In this document: piece by piece, positions 45,663 to 57,800 of the stretch
Position numbering within the stretch: position 1 is the first letter of the stretch
How the letters are laid out: each line of letters starts with the position of its first letter
Assembly: GCA_022606425.2 (NCBI GenBank)
Contig: JAHDVF020000890.1
Coordinates: 772,501-836,500 of the forward strand
DNA length: 64,000 bases
Direction of reading: 5' to 3'
DNA from: Lepidostoma basale
Taxonomy: Eukaryota > Arthropoda > Insecta > Trichoptera > Lepidostomatidae
The notes under the pieces: model-generated
Told to the model about the DNA's origin: nothing
Databases searched by the model: none
Seen by the model: only the letters and a program-made list of their open reading frames with translations
Translations under genes and position numbers: made by a program

Positions 45663-45689
45663 TAAATACTATAATATACTATACAAGGA

Positions 45690-46075
45690 AATCCACACTT
45701 CGCTCGGCGAACTCCTCGGCAATAGAAAGATTAGTTGAGCCAAAGCGTTGCCCTAGTACAAATTTCGGGGATCCAGCGTTCGCGGTAGCCGGTCCATCAG
45801 CTTGGAACAATCTTCCTTCACACCTCAGATGCATAAATGATCCGACAGATTTCAGATCTAAACTGAAAACCCATCCTTTTCATATTTCATACCCAATTTA
45901 AACATTTATACTTTGTTCTACTATACTTTCTAACTGATAGCGAAAATCAGATGCAGCGTTCACATTTAGATTTTTAGATTTAAAACACGTCTTAATGCGC
46001 CCTTGAGGTGATTACATCACAAAAAACGGCGCTTTAAAAGTTAGCATATTATTATTATACGAGTATAATTAAAAC
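45690..46075 (+). mobile_element. LINE C-terminus and 3' end (CR1/L2-like)
   Basis: Plus-strand FGDPAFAVAGPSAWNNLPSH and DPTDFRSKLKTHPF, the widespread LINE C-terminal motif. The tail GCGCCCTTGAGGTG ends in TTATTATTAT repeats. Inserted directly after the satellite. Confidence 0.75.
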
Positions 46076-46528
46076 AGACAAACAATACGTAACTGATTTT
46101 ATGATCTATATAAAAATCCTTAACATTCTGTATTTTATTTTCGTAATTTAATTTCATAATTTAATTGAACATTTCGTCACTCGAGAAATTAGTGATGTGT
46201 ATTCTCTCTTTATCGATTTGACAATGATTGAGCGTTTATACCGCCAGATGTCACTTGAACTGACAGAACAGGAAATCACCCAAATATTAAATATAGGTTC
46301 AAACGTTTTTGTTGTGCATATCAAAACATTTTATATCTTCTAAAAAATATTAAACTTTTTTATAAGGTCATGTCTTTAATCTTTCATTTCCCTCAAAAAA
46401 GTTCACGCATTACGGTGCTGTGTCATCACTACACATTTCAAAACGCGAGATTTAAAATCGGAATAAAATGAATATTCATAGGCATTTACTTCAATTTAGT
46501 ACAGTTAAGGGATGAGGTTCGTTAACGG

Positions 46529-46674
46529 ATGTGGTGATGAGTTTCGCAACCTATCATACCGCGTCTCTCGCGGTGGCGAAAAGCGAAGGATGGAGTGCCG
46601 CATCGGTTAAAGTGTGGCAGTCCATTTTTTCTGCCTACCTATTCGGGGAGACGGCGTGATGGTTAGTTAGTTAG
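46529..46674 (+). mobile_element. SINE-like element with LINE-A tail, copy 1
   Basis: The head (GATGAGTTTCGCAACC..CGCGTCTCTCGCGGTGGCG..GATGGAGTGCCGCATCGG) is absent from LINE-A. The last 75 bp (GTGTGGCAGTCCATT..GCCTACC..GACGGCGTGATGG, TTAG repeats) match the LINE-A end. Copies 2 and 3 are at 55738 and 59459. Confidence 0.7.
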
Positions 46675-46928
46675 CACAGTTAAAGTCAAACGTGATAATA
46701 TTTTAAAAAAAATTCACGTTTTCAACGTGAAAAACAAAAAACGAAAAGCAAAATAGTTGCTAGAAATAAACGGCAGAGATTGACGGACGCGATTTTCGAA
46801 TTCTGCTCATACAACTCAAAACTTGTCTCTCTCGCACTCGTGAATAGAGAAAAACCGAGAGTAAAACATAAAGCTCAAATCTTCGACTGCCAACTGCATC
46901 GAAGCTGTATTAAACTGAATGATTTCAA

Positions 46929-47140
46929 ATAAACTAACTAACCGTCACGCCGTTCTCTGGGGGGTAGGCAGAGAGGATGGACCGCCATACTGTGAGTTTC
47001 CTCTACATTCGTACATCATAACATGTAGACTCGTCGATTTTTCCGACTTCGAAAGTAGCCGTTTTTTAGTATTTGGTTAATTTGGTCATGCCATGCTGTT
47101 GAATGGTTTTGAGAGTAGTTTGAATGGAATCCAACATGTA
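46929..47140 (-). mobile_element. LINE-A 3' end
   Basis: Starts AACTAACTAACCGTCACGCC. On the minus strand it codes [13 protein letters not shown], LKNGYFRSRKNRRVYMLXCT and VEET..VWRSILSAYPPENG. Confidence 0.75.
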
Positions 47141-47639
47141 AAACTGTTGCTATTACATTTTAAAATTAGTATGAAAAACATTAAACCTGTCAAGTTGTAT
47201 TGAGCCTAGCCCATAGATATATCACTCTAGTTATATACAAAACTTTTTTATTGTATAGTATGTAGTTCAAAAGGATAGTAGGGCTACGACGGGGTATGTT
47301 TTACTGGAAAGCATGCCTCTACAAAATGTCGTAAGGTGCCATGTTGCATTTACAACAGCAACACTACTATCAAGTCCAACTCTCTAGCGTCCACGAGAGG
47401 TATTTTAAAGACCCTGCGAACCCCGGGCAATGTGGCACATATTACTTAGTGCCATAGCAGATAGAGAGAGGACGAATGGCGAGCTTCCAGCGCCATAAAA
47501 CTGGATACACCCAGCTAAGGGAAGGTAACCCCGACAGAAAATCCTCCAGAGAAGGCAAGGGGATACCACTCTGGATATTTTTCCCCAGGTCATCACTATG
47601 AGGGTGATAGTCAACGTTGGGGAGACCTGACAAAACACA

Positions 47640-48510
47640 GACAGAAGAAAATGTACAATTATAACCATCTGTTTTAATATGATCAGATTGCTTTTAATAA
47701 TTAAAAGTATTATATATGTTCGATTTTATAAGTGGTTTAATTTAATCGACGAATTTATGCTTAATCATTTCATTTCACCAATTTCCTTCAGTTGGTTTCT
47801 CGGTTTATTTATTTAATTAAGCGGCTTTGTTATTCAAATCAAGCTGTTAAATTAAAATACTAGTATTTTTCGTCTCGCCTAGAAATTAAAATATTACCAA
47901 GCCGAAATTCCCGCGTATTCCCCGCGTCGCTTCCCAGAGCCTACCCCGCGAAATGATTCAATTATAGAATGTGCTTCTCGAGTAATAGATTAAACCGGGA
48001 TTCCAATTCGATAATTTGAAAATCGATTTTCTCGGCGGGAAGATCCACGGTGTTGCCAGTGTGGACATTGTTTCCCCTTTATTCCAATCAATTTCTATTT
48101 CTCGTTCGGCGCGGGTTTGCCGCATCCATTTCCTGGAATTGATATTTTATCATTGTTTCTCTCCTACCTTTTTGCTGGAAATGCATTTCGCTTCACGGCA
48201 TTTTTCTCTCCCTCCCGGCCCTTTCAACACCGACGTTTGTGTATTGAAATGCGGAAATATGCACTTTAGGGGTTTGAGCATATCATCGCATATAAAGTGC
48301 CAATCTCGGAGTTCCTTTCCGGTGGCTTTAACACTATGTACGAGTATCTGTGGATAGATATTATTCACACAAGTGAATAATATTTCACCATATCTCGGTA
48401 AACTAAATTTGAATACATTTTAAATAAAGATACCATTATTTATGCATTTTTTGTTATAAATATGCGATGTAATACATTTAGGGAAAAGTTTTTCAGAGAT
48501 GTATACACAT
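47640..48510. other. Apparently single-copy island
   Basis: 47880-48360 has higher GC than its surroundings and no repeat match within the window. An open frame of 113 codons exists (48016-48357), but its sequence looks non-coding (Cys/Phe/Ser-rich, no domain). Possibly a conserved non-coding segment. Confidence 0.25.
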
Positions 48511-48521
48511 TTAAACAAAAG

Positions 48522-48756
48522 ACATTTTAAACTGTTAAATTTAAAAAACTTTGTTTTATGTATCACAATTGTATTTTTATTTTACTGTTTCGTCAACCTA
48601 TGTTGACATCATATTTTTGTAACACCTGATGATGTCAACATAGGTTGACGAAACAGCTGTCGCGTAAAATAAAAATACAATTGTGATACATTTAATTGAA
48701 CAGTTTAAAATGTTAAAGTATCATAGAATTTCGGCCAAAACATTGGACTATTTAGA
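48522..48756. repeat. Palindromic element, group F2, best hammerhead-like core
   Basis: Arms ACATTTTAAACTGTT ... AACAGTTTAAAATGT (48522-48536 / 48699-48713). Right arm: CTGATGA 48626-48632, stem GTCAAC/GTTGAC (48634-48639, 48644-48649) with loop ATAG, GAAA 48650-48653, CAGCTG 48654-48659, then T and C. The outer sequence to 48756 (TTGGCCGAAA complement) is shared with 59150. Confidence 0.8.
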
Positions 48757-48782
48757 AGGCATTTTAATGTACATTTCAAATA

Positions 48783-48952
48783 AACCAAATATTGAATGTC
48801 GGCCTCGTGAGGAGTCGGAAAAATCGACGTGCGTGTATGATACGACGTATGAATGTTGAGGAAGCGAGAGAAGTATATCAGGAAATAAAATCATGGCAGT
48901 CCGTTCTTACTGCTTTTTTCTTTGGAGAGACGGCGTGTTGGTTAGTTAGTTA
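48783..48952 (+). mobile_element. LINE-A 3' end
   Basis: Reads QILNVGLVRSRKNRRACMIRR-like, MNVEEAREVYQEIKSWQSVL, ending GTTGGTTAGTTAGTTAA. Confidence 0.75.
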
Positions 48953-49154
48953 ATTCACCATTTTAAAGATAATCAAATGATTTTACTTAAATCTCTTAAT
49001 GACAGTTTAATGACACCCGATTTGTCTCTATTTCGACCAGTCTATCGATGCCAGCGAGCCTGGCGAAACCGCTCACTTATGATAATTTATTATTTTTATA
49101 AGCATTAATGACTATTAAAAGAAAATTATAAAAAATATATGAAACATTTTTTTA

Positions 49155-49340
49155 AAAACACTTTGTATATAACCACTTTATTTTTGAGTAAGGGGCGCCA
49201 ACCGGTTTCACACTGTAAAGAGCTTCATCAGGACTATACACAAACGGCTGTTGTGTATGGCCCTGATGAAGCTCGTTACAGAGTGAAACCGGTTGACGCT
49301 TCTTACTAAAAAATAAAGTGGTTTTATACAAAGTGGTTTA
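49155..49340. repeat. Palindromic element, group F4
   Basis: Arms AACCACTTTATTTTT.../...AAAAATAAAGTGGTT. Both arms encode CTGATGAAGCTC...GAAACCGGTT (plus: 49263-49294; minus: on the left arm). Stem II is GCTC/GAGT on plus. Confidence 0.8.
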
Positions 49341-49501
49341 TTAAATTTATAAATATGTCAAACCACTTGGCTTCTTACCAAAGATTATTAAAAGCTTTGC
49401 TCGGATATGGTTTTACAAAAACAAGTAAATAATTAGCTTTATATTAACTATGTCTATTTAAAGTAATCCAAGAAAGTCCTTCTTCCTCTTATTCGGCATT
49501 C

Positions 49502-49640
49502 AAATCAAATCAAATCAAATCAGTTTATTATCTCAAAAGATATTACAAACAATTTTTATAGTTTAAGACAGAACAATGAGAACAGGTAAAATATAATAAA
49601 TATATAATACCAGGAACGTATGAGAGATGGTTCGACATTA
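49502..49640 (-). mobile_element. LINE-C 3' end
   Basis: Minus-strand 3' UTR ending in four GATTT repeats (plus: AAATCAAATCAAATCAAATC at about 49502). Confidence 0.75.
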
Positions 49641-49811
49641 GGTTTCTTTCTTTCTTCCCTCCACTGCTAGATATAGGCCTCTTCTATTTTTTATAAGAAA
49701 GTCCTGCACGAAATTAATTGATTTACCACATAATTTCATATTTTTAATTTAAATTTCATAGTAGAAGTTTATTACAAAAAAAATAAAATAAAAATGATTC
49801 AAAATTTCTTT

Positions 49812-49875
49812 CTGGTACAGAACATGGCAGCAAGCTGCCGAAACCGGTCGACATTAAACACAAATGGAAGCCTAC
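49812..49875 (+). repeat. Single hammerhead-like arm, group F4-like
   Basis: GGCAGC-AA-GCTGCC stem followed by GAAACCGGTCGAC. The 5' core is decayed (CAGAACAT). No inverted partner seen. Confidence 0.4.
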
Positions 49876-50732
49876 TAAATATATTATAATAAAGATATAT
49901 TATTATTTTATTTTCATTATTTACCACGTTAGAATTTAATTTTTATCTTCAATACTAACTAGCCGATAAAAATAATCCCGCCAATAAAATTCTTCGTAGC
50001 ATTTGGCAGTAAAATGCCACGTCATCTTAAGATAATGTATGGCGCACTTTTGAAAATAGAATTGCATATAAATTCATAGATTTGCATTTCTTAACTAGTT
50101 CTGCAACGTTTTAAAACTTTAAGCTTAGAATAGCTAGGTACCTGAATAGATATATATATTTTTAAAATACTCTTTAGTTGGTATTCGATGTGTTCTTGCT
50201 TCGAAATTTTAAATTTTGCATTATATCCCTCTTAGCAGATTCACCACGACACATTGATTCGTTGGCGGCAATGTTAACTTTATAAAAAAGTTCTTTTGTA
50301 ATATGCGATTGAAAATTATTTTCCCTGCTTATTCGAAGAGTTATGTAGGGATGCCGATAAGCTTACTATACATCTGTGGCAAATCACCCCTCCGCGGGAA
50401 TGTGCTCTTAATGATAGCGGATTCACAGCCGCCTAATCCCTTTATCCGAAACTAATTTAAGTTTTTATCCATGGAAAACCTGTGCACAACTTCACTCTGC
50501 TTCATAGGGTGATTTCTATGATCAAATTAGTAAAAGTTTTAATCATTTAAATTTAAAAGTACAAACTTAGTACGTAGTGCTGAAATAATATTTATAAAAT
50601 ATACGATCTCCATTAACAATGTTTGTATATCCATTCGTTCTATATACTCAAACCATCTTAATGAACTTTACGTAATTTTCTAAAGAACGCCTTACATTTA
50701 TTATTTTTTCTTTCATTATTCTATAATATATA

Positions 50733-51198
50733 GGGTGTTTTTTTAGAGGTATACAATACATATTCAAAATTGAAAAAAAAACACATTAAACTAATGTCTA
50801 TGATATTGGCTTTATTTAATAGATAATTTCATGCAATTATGAAGCAGCTCTAATGAAGCGCAATCGTGAAATCCAATTTTCGACAATTGTCGTCTTTGTG
50901 GATGCCTATTATCCATTAGAGTGTACGTGGTGCGAAAACGATCCACGGTCTTCCGAATAACTTCCTCGGATGGACGATTATGTCGACCGTAAAATGGACG
51001 TAGTGCACAATAAGTTTGCGAACTGAACCATGATTTTCAAAATAAATTTACAGAATTTGCAAGCGTTGTTCTGATGTCAGTTTATTCATGGTGAAATGGC
51101 AAAACGTACTGACTACAAATCAACTGTCAACTGTCAAATTGACAGTCTGAAGAAACAATGTTGCCAGTTTAAAAACCAAACCTCTAAAAAAAACACCC
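50733..51198 (-). mobile_element. Non-autonomous IS630/Tc1-mariner element
   Basis: 466 bp between TA sites, ends GGGTGTTTTTTTAGAGGT / ACCTCTAAAAAAAACACCC (one-base difference). The minus strand keeps the start of a transposase: MNKLTSEQRLQIL, stop, IYFENHGSVRKL, then NRPSEEVIRKTVDRF and DNRHPQRR in a shifted frame. The catalytic domain is deleted. Confidence 0.8.
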
Positions 51199-51503
51199 TA
51201 TACTAGCGGACCCGACAGACGTTGTCCTGCCCGAACGTTGGCTTGCCTGCTATAAGCTGGTTCAGCAAACGTTTTTGCCATAGTCGTATTTTCGATAAAC
51301 TATCTGCTTAATGACATTTGACGTCGTTCGTTGCTCTTCACTTTTATTTGCACGTGTGTTTGCAACCTGGTTTCTTAAATTCGCATTGTCAGAAGGTCAA
51401 TTACTCATGAACTTTCCAGAAGATTTAAACAGTCACCTACCGGGTCCAATTGTAAATCTAAATCATCCAAGGACCCACTAAAACGCACGCAAAAAAATCT
51501 ATA

Positions 51504-52245
<742 letters not shown>

Positions 52246-53491
52246 TTAATATCTAATTTATAATACATATATTTACAATAATCAATATCTAATTTCTATG
52301 ACATTTAATGAATACGATAGAAAATATCGTGGAATGTGTTTAGCCAAATCTTTTATATATTGTTTTTTCACTGTTGTTTCCCTTTTTGTTTGTTTTATAG
52401 CCAAAAAGTGAAAAAAAACGGTGTTTTAAATAATATAAAAACATATTTATGGTACATACTCGTATATGGGAGAATGATTAAAATTGTATTGAAAAAATTA
52501 CGTGGAAGATGTTAAGGAAGCTTTTAATGATACATTTTCATTAATTGTTTTCCCCCTTTTCCCACATTTCTATCCCTTTATGAAAAGTGGGAAAAAAACT
52601 GTGTTGTGAATAATGTAAAATGATGTTTACGGTATTCAACAAATATTTTAATTTTATATGATACGATATGCATAAAATTGATACACTTGTACGCATTTTG
52701 CTAGTTACGTAAGACACCCCAGTAAAAAGTAAGTGCTTATTTAGTCTAGCACCAAACTATGTAATACAATTTCCGGCTCTCAAAACAAACTCACACGATA
52801 AAGTTCCGCTTAATAAGGGTCTAATTCCCCAGTATTAATATCGCTGTTCCCAACATTACCGAAATTACTTAATCTTTTGCGCTGGGAATACATATTTATA
52901 GGATTATCGGAAAGTATGAATAATGTGATTAACTCGATTCAGGCCTAAAGGATAGCCTAATAATGTTTTATTTGTTTGAGGGTTTGATCATTATAAATGC
53001 TACTATGGCCATTAACCCCTTCGGATCCTTGCTTCTATTCATTCCATTAAATCTGAATTTTTATAAATGAAAAACACTGTTACTTATTTTCTAAATAAGA
53101 GCGAAATTGCCGTTTATTATTTGAAATTCAAAGTATGGAATTCTAAGGATAATTAAAAAAAATCTAATATTTATTTATTTTCAAAATTAAAATAGAATAT
53201 TTTATTGTTTCTGTATCTTCGATGTAAAACTGCATATTGATTCTAATGATTTTCTAGAAGATTTATTTAATTAAATGGGAGTGACACATTTCACTTGCTA
53301 GGGTATTATGATAACAATATAAGATATCTAATAAAAGCATTTCGTTATTTAAAATACAAACTTTTATGTATTTATTTTACATTAAAAATAAACAAAGTTA
53401 GTATCAGTTACTGTTATTATTTTTGTATAAAATATTTTTTTTATCCAAAAGAGTTTCATAAAGGTTAACTTGCTATTTAAAAAAAAACACA

Positions 53492-53830
53492 AAAATGGAT
53501 TGTTGCTTTTAAGTAACACACAAGTTAAGAGGTTAAGGGCACTTACAAAAATATGTACAATGAAATAATAGATTGTTGCGTTTAAGCAACACATGAGTTG
53601 GGAGGTTAAAGGCACTTAAAAGATATACAATGAAAAAAAATAGATTGTTGCGTTTAAGCAATACATGAGTAGAAAGGTTAAAGGCACTTAAAAGATATAC
53701 AATGAAAAAAAAAATAGATTGTTGCGTTGAAGCAACACATGAGTAGAGAGGGTAAAGGCACTTAAAAGATATTCAATGAAAAAATAGATTGTTGCGTTTA
53801 AGCAACACAGGAGTTGAGCGGTTAAGAACG
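53492..53830. repeat. Tandem repeat, about 72 bp x 5
   Basis: Five units at about 53492, 53570, 53641, 53716 and 53784. Each has GATTGTTGCGTTTAAGCAAC (itself an inverted repeat), ATGAGT, GGTTAAAGGCACTTA and a poly(A) run. Confidence 0.85.
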
Positions 53831-54200
53831 CCGACGTCGACGTCGTTACTCCGCTATCGTTGACTCGGCGTCCGCAGTTAGCGGTCGTTACGGAGGTATG
53901 CTGCACTTAACGGGAGATATTAACCAACTGGCTGATGCCAGATATTATGCTCTCCGGGTGCACTGGCGGTCTATATACTACAGATTTATGGTATTTACTT
54001 TTATTAAGCCAAGTTTAAGAAATTTTATAGGCGATATTCGACCGTTTATATACAGTAGTCCTCCAACACAAAATTCAAACTGAAATAATTAAATATCAAT
54101 TTTAAAAGATTGTAATATAATTGGAATCTTGGAATCCTCACTGGAAATCAACTTGAGTGTTTTTCTTTTTTCTTTTTCTCAGCGACTGTTTTATTTTTAA

Positions 54201-54571
54201 CCCTTAATTGGACCGAAGGAAAATATTCCCCACTTGATATTATCCATGTTCCTATAGACAAAGTAGTAGTAGCATTATCCACAAAATGTAATATAAATAA
54301 AATAAACATATTTATTAACACTTTTTGGCACTTTTCACAAAATATGTTTCAGGGACAGCCCTTCCTCAGTGTAAACAATTCTACACAGATGAAGGGTTTT
54401 GTTTCCCGAAACATATTTGTAAAAAGTGCAAAAAAGTATAGTGAAAATATTATATGATGTTTTCAGAGAGTTATTCAAATGAAAATAACAATATTTCAGG
54501 AGAAGTACGTTAACACTGTATATTTTTGTATCTCCCTATTGATAATCAGTTTCCTAGCGCCAAATTAAGGG
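54201..54571. mobile_element. piggyBac-type MITE with nested palindrome
   Basis: Ends CCCTTAATTGG / CCAAATTAAGGG, flanked by TTAA (54197-54200) on the left and TTAT on the right. Contains a group-F5 palindrome at 54317-54443. Confidence 0.6.
54317..54443. repeat. Palindromic element, group F5
   Basis: Arms AACACTTTTTGGCACTTTT / AAAAGTGCAAAAAAGT. Minus arm: CTGAGGA (plus 54363-54369), AGGGCTGTCCCT stem region, GAAACATATTTTGT. Plus arm: GATGAAGGGTTTTGTTTCCC, GAAACATATTTGTA. Confidence 0.75.
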
Positions 54572-55737
54572 TTATAATTATAAAGTATTACAAATATAAA
54601 CTACGTATTACATCTTACTTGCTATTATTTTCCAAGGGTCATTAAATTTATACATTCATTAAACATTATTAATTAATTAATAACAGATTTCGTTTAAAAA
54701 CAGTGTTTAGATATTTCTTGTATAATATATTCGCCTTCACTTTGTGTTGTGTATTCACATTTGAATAAATGAAAAGCAAGTTATTTTTTATTTATTTAAA
54801 TGTGTTTTTTTATATATTATTTATATTTAAAACTCACAGTTAATCTACAATCTAGATATTATTTTGATATTTTAAATGTTAAACGCAATAATATAACGTG
54901 GCTATTAAAATAAACTTAACTGTAATTAGAATATATAATCTTATTTTGATTAGAATCCAGCTTAAACTGGGTCGGTTTCTATTTCGGTTCCATCACCCTT
55001 CATACATTTTTTGCAATGCTAAATATTAAATAGCAATTACGCCGAATGTTTGTTTTGACGGATTCTCAAGATAATCCTGACACTGACATCGACGGTATAC
55101 ATATAATAAGTATAAAGTTATACAAATCTAATTTTATCTACAGACGAGCATATTTTTTTTCTGGTTGTAACATAATTAGTTTATTTTGGGGGATCAAAAC
55201 ACGCATTTTGTTAAGGTTAAGAAATTTAAATTTATTTTAGAAATCAGTAAAATCCAGTATTTGTCTACAAATATTGGTAACATTCAAGAAAAACCAAAAA
55301 CTGGTCCAAGTTTAAAAAGCATAAAAATTGGAGAAGTATTCTCCTGGCGTTGTCTAGCAAATGTAGCCTTTCACATTGCATAAATAAAGATTTTCTGCTT
55401 AATGCTTACACCTATTCTTAATAGATGGCGCAAGTGTAGATTGAAGAAAAAAATGTGAAGTGTGGTGCAACACAGTAGCATATATACAACTTCCAAAAAA
55501 TTGTCAGACGTGGTGGTCGTAAGAAGGGCGGAATGGGGAATGTTGTTAACATAAAGCGATCGCTTAACCCCAACCAATGACAGGTCATAAGTCCTGAAAA
55601 CGCCTCGACCACCATATTCTGTTTCCAAAAAACAATTTACATCTCTATTGCGATACAATCAATCCTTAAATATCCTTTCAACTTTATTTTATTTACTCAA
55701 TCAAACTCAATGAATTTACTGTCGCTTTTGAAATCAA

Positions 55738-55881
55738 AACTAACTAACTAACCATCACACCGTCCCCCCGAAAGGGTAGACTGAAAGAATGGACTGTCAC
55801 ACTTTAACCGATGCGGCACTCCATCCTTCTCTTTTTGCCCCGCGGGAGACGCGGTGTGATGGGTTGCGAACCTCATCGCAC
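55738..55881 (-). mobile_element. SINE-like element with LINE-A tail, copy 2
   Basis: Minus strand: GATGAGGTTCGCAACCCATC, GCGTCTCCCGCGGGGC, GGATGGAGTGCCGCATCGG, then the LINE-A-like end and TTAG repeats at 55738-55750. Abuts the palindrome at 55882. Confidence 0.7.
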
Positions 55882-56045
55882 ATCAAAAATTAGGTTTATT
55901 TTTTATAAAATCGTCGCGACAGCTGTTTCGATAACCGATGTTACCATCGTCAGGTGTTACAGTAAACTGATACCTGACGATGATAACATCGGTTATCGAA
56001 ACAGCTGTCGCGACGATTTTATAAAAAATAAACTAAATTTTTGAT
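55882..56045. repeat. Palindromic element, group F3
   Basis: 164-bp palindrome centred at 55963.5, arms about 74 bp with few mismatches. Right arm: CTGACGA 55974-55980, stem GATAAC/GTTATC with loop ATCG, GAAA 55998-56001, CAGCTG, T, C (56009). The left arm encodes the same on the minus strand. Confidence 0.85.
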
Positions 56046-56084
56046 ATTAAAACAGTGAATATTTAAAACATGTATATTTATAAT

Positions 56085-56150
56085 ATGTATCACTGAAGAA
56101 GGACTGGTTGTCCGAAACATGTCTATGTAATTTTATTTTTTTAATATACG
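56085..56150 (+). repeat. Single hammerhead-like arm
   Basis: CTGAAGA, then A, stem GGAC/GTCC with loop TGGTT, GAAACATGTC. No inverted partner recognised. Confidence 0.5.
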
Positions 56151-56737
56151 TGTTGTATAAACAAAGTATAATATATAAAAAAGAAAAAGAAAAATAAAGC
56201 ATCATAACAACACAAGTATGGCGAATATAGAAGAAAAGCACATTGAAATCGCGATTTGAAAAAATCTGATATCATCGTTTAAATATTTTTTGTGAGGTAT
56301 ATTTTCTATAATATCAGTTGTTTCAGGAACTTGATACGGAGTTCTATTTTTGAATGATACATTTTTTTTATCCCTGCTTTTCTTTCACGCTTATTCTTTA
56401 TGAAAATGTGCTTTTAGGCGCGTCGGCACGTGTCCACACAAATATCACAATAAAAAGCTTCATTTTCATCTCGACAGGAGCAGAAATCTCGCGGAGGCAG
56501 CCCGCGGGTCACGTGCCGCTAGTATGTGGCGCGGAGGAAATTGTTTACCCACCGCTTCACTACTTAGGCGGGATTTGAACCTCACACTAGCGGGTTTATG
56601 AAGCGGGGAGAGGGGGTTTTGGGTCGTTAACCTCACTGCATATAGGATGCAATATTAAAGAATTTATTTAAGAATTATATTTTTAACTTTTGTATTAAGT
56701 ACTTAATTTTTCGTGTAACATTATTAAAAATAGTTTT

Positions 56738-57055
56738 AAAAACTAACTAACTAACTAACCATCACTCCATTTCCTCGGAGGGGTAGGCAGAGAGGATGGA
56801 TCGCCACACTGGCCTGTCCTGGCATACCTCTCGAGCTTCTTCTACATCCATACATCGTACCATGCACGCACGTCGATTGTTCCGACTTCGAATGTGGCCG
56901 CCTTTTAGTAATTGATTAATTTGGTCAAGCCATGTTTTCCTCGGTCGTCCTCGGCTTCTTTTCCCACTCACGCTGCTTGTGTACAACTTTTTACCCATTC
57001 TACTCTCATCCATTCGTTCCATATGTCCGAACCATCTCAGGGATCCTTTTTTTTA
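56738..57055 (-). mobile_element. LINE-A 3' end
   Basis: On minus: [75 protein letters not shown] and stop, then TTAG repeats (56741-56757). The frame is intact over 86 codons. Sequence differs from the 17562 copy (subfamily). Confidence 0.88.
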
Positions 57056-57239
57056 TTTTATTCATGATGCAGTCATCTGCCTTACAAAGTTTTAAAACAT
57101 TTTTATATTTTGTTTTTACACAATTTTACTTATTTTCACGAAACAACCGATTTCGCTCCCGCCGGAATTTTTTTGGGTTTCGGAACGGTTTTGAAAATGC
57201 GATTTTATGCAGAATTTCACACCAAAGCTCTAATAACTT

Positions 57240-57420
57240 TCATATTAGTGAAAGTACGTTCAGGATTCTGGAGAGTATCCTGTCTTCCTAATGTTGAATC
57301 ATCTCTCATGCGTTTCTGGTAGTATACTATACACAATATATTATATTACCTGTTCTCAATAGATGCCTTAAATTGCCTAATTTTGTAATGTCTGTTGATG
57401 AAATAAACTGATTTATAACA
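57240..57420 (+). mobile_element. LINE-C 3' end
   Basis: GTGAAAGTACGTTCAGGATT, ATCTCTCATGCGTTTCTGGT, CCTGTTCTCAATAGATGCCT, ending ATAAACTGATTTATAAC. Confidence 0.75.
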
Positions 57421-57438
57421 ATATAATATCAAAAACGA

Positions 57439-57642
57439 ATATTTATTGTTTCTTGAACAATGATGTAAAACTCCATCTTAAATAATTAATTAAAATGAAA
57501 ACGTCTATTTTCTAGAAGTTTTATTATATTTTATGTGAATGACAATGCCTGTCTAAGGCATTATCAAATTACATATGATAATGCCTTAGACAGGCGAAAC
57601 ATGTCATTCACATAAAATATATATAAAAAATGGACGTTTTTA
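57439..57642. repeat. Palindromic element, group F1
   Basis: Complete left outer arm (ATTTATTGTTTCTTGAACA...ATGAAAACGTCTATTTTCTAG) and a right arm cut short at 57642. The left arm lacks the GTTTCGC block that the right arm has (GACAGGCGAAACATGTC). Confidence 0.8.
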
Positions 57643-57656
57643 AACAGAACAAACAA

Positions 57657-57800
57657 ACTGACAAATTATCACGCCGTTTCTCCGCAGGGGTAGGCAGAGG
57701 GAATGGATCACCACACTACTCTATCCTGGCACACCTCTTTAGCTTCTTCCACATTCATTCAACGAGTAGCACGTAGATTACGTATATTCCGAGTTATAAC
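57657..57800 (-). mobile_element. LINE-A 3' end (subfamily)
   Basis: ACAAATTATCACGCCGTTTC..., coding on minus for VEEAKEVCQDRVVW-like sequence. The tail is ACA/GTT-like rather than TTAG, as at 62220-62890. Confidence 0.65.

Noticed and set aside
47442..47633. Minus-strand exon-like frame after a TTTTGTCAG acceptor
   Set aside because: The acceptor is attractive, but the peptide (NVDYHPHSDDLGKNIQSG...) matches nothing I know, no partner exon is seen, and it does not fit the phase needed for the missing Ly6 first exon.
56560..56600. B-box-like GGTTCAAATCCCGCC on the minus strand
   Set aside because: No A box at the right distance and no cloverleaf; probably chance or a small SINE relic.
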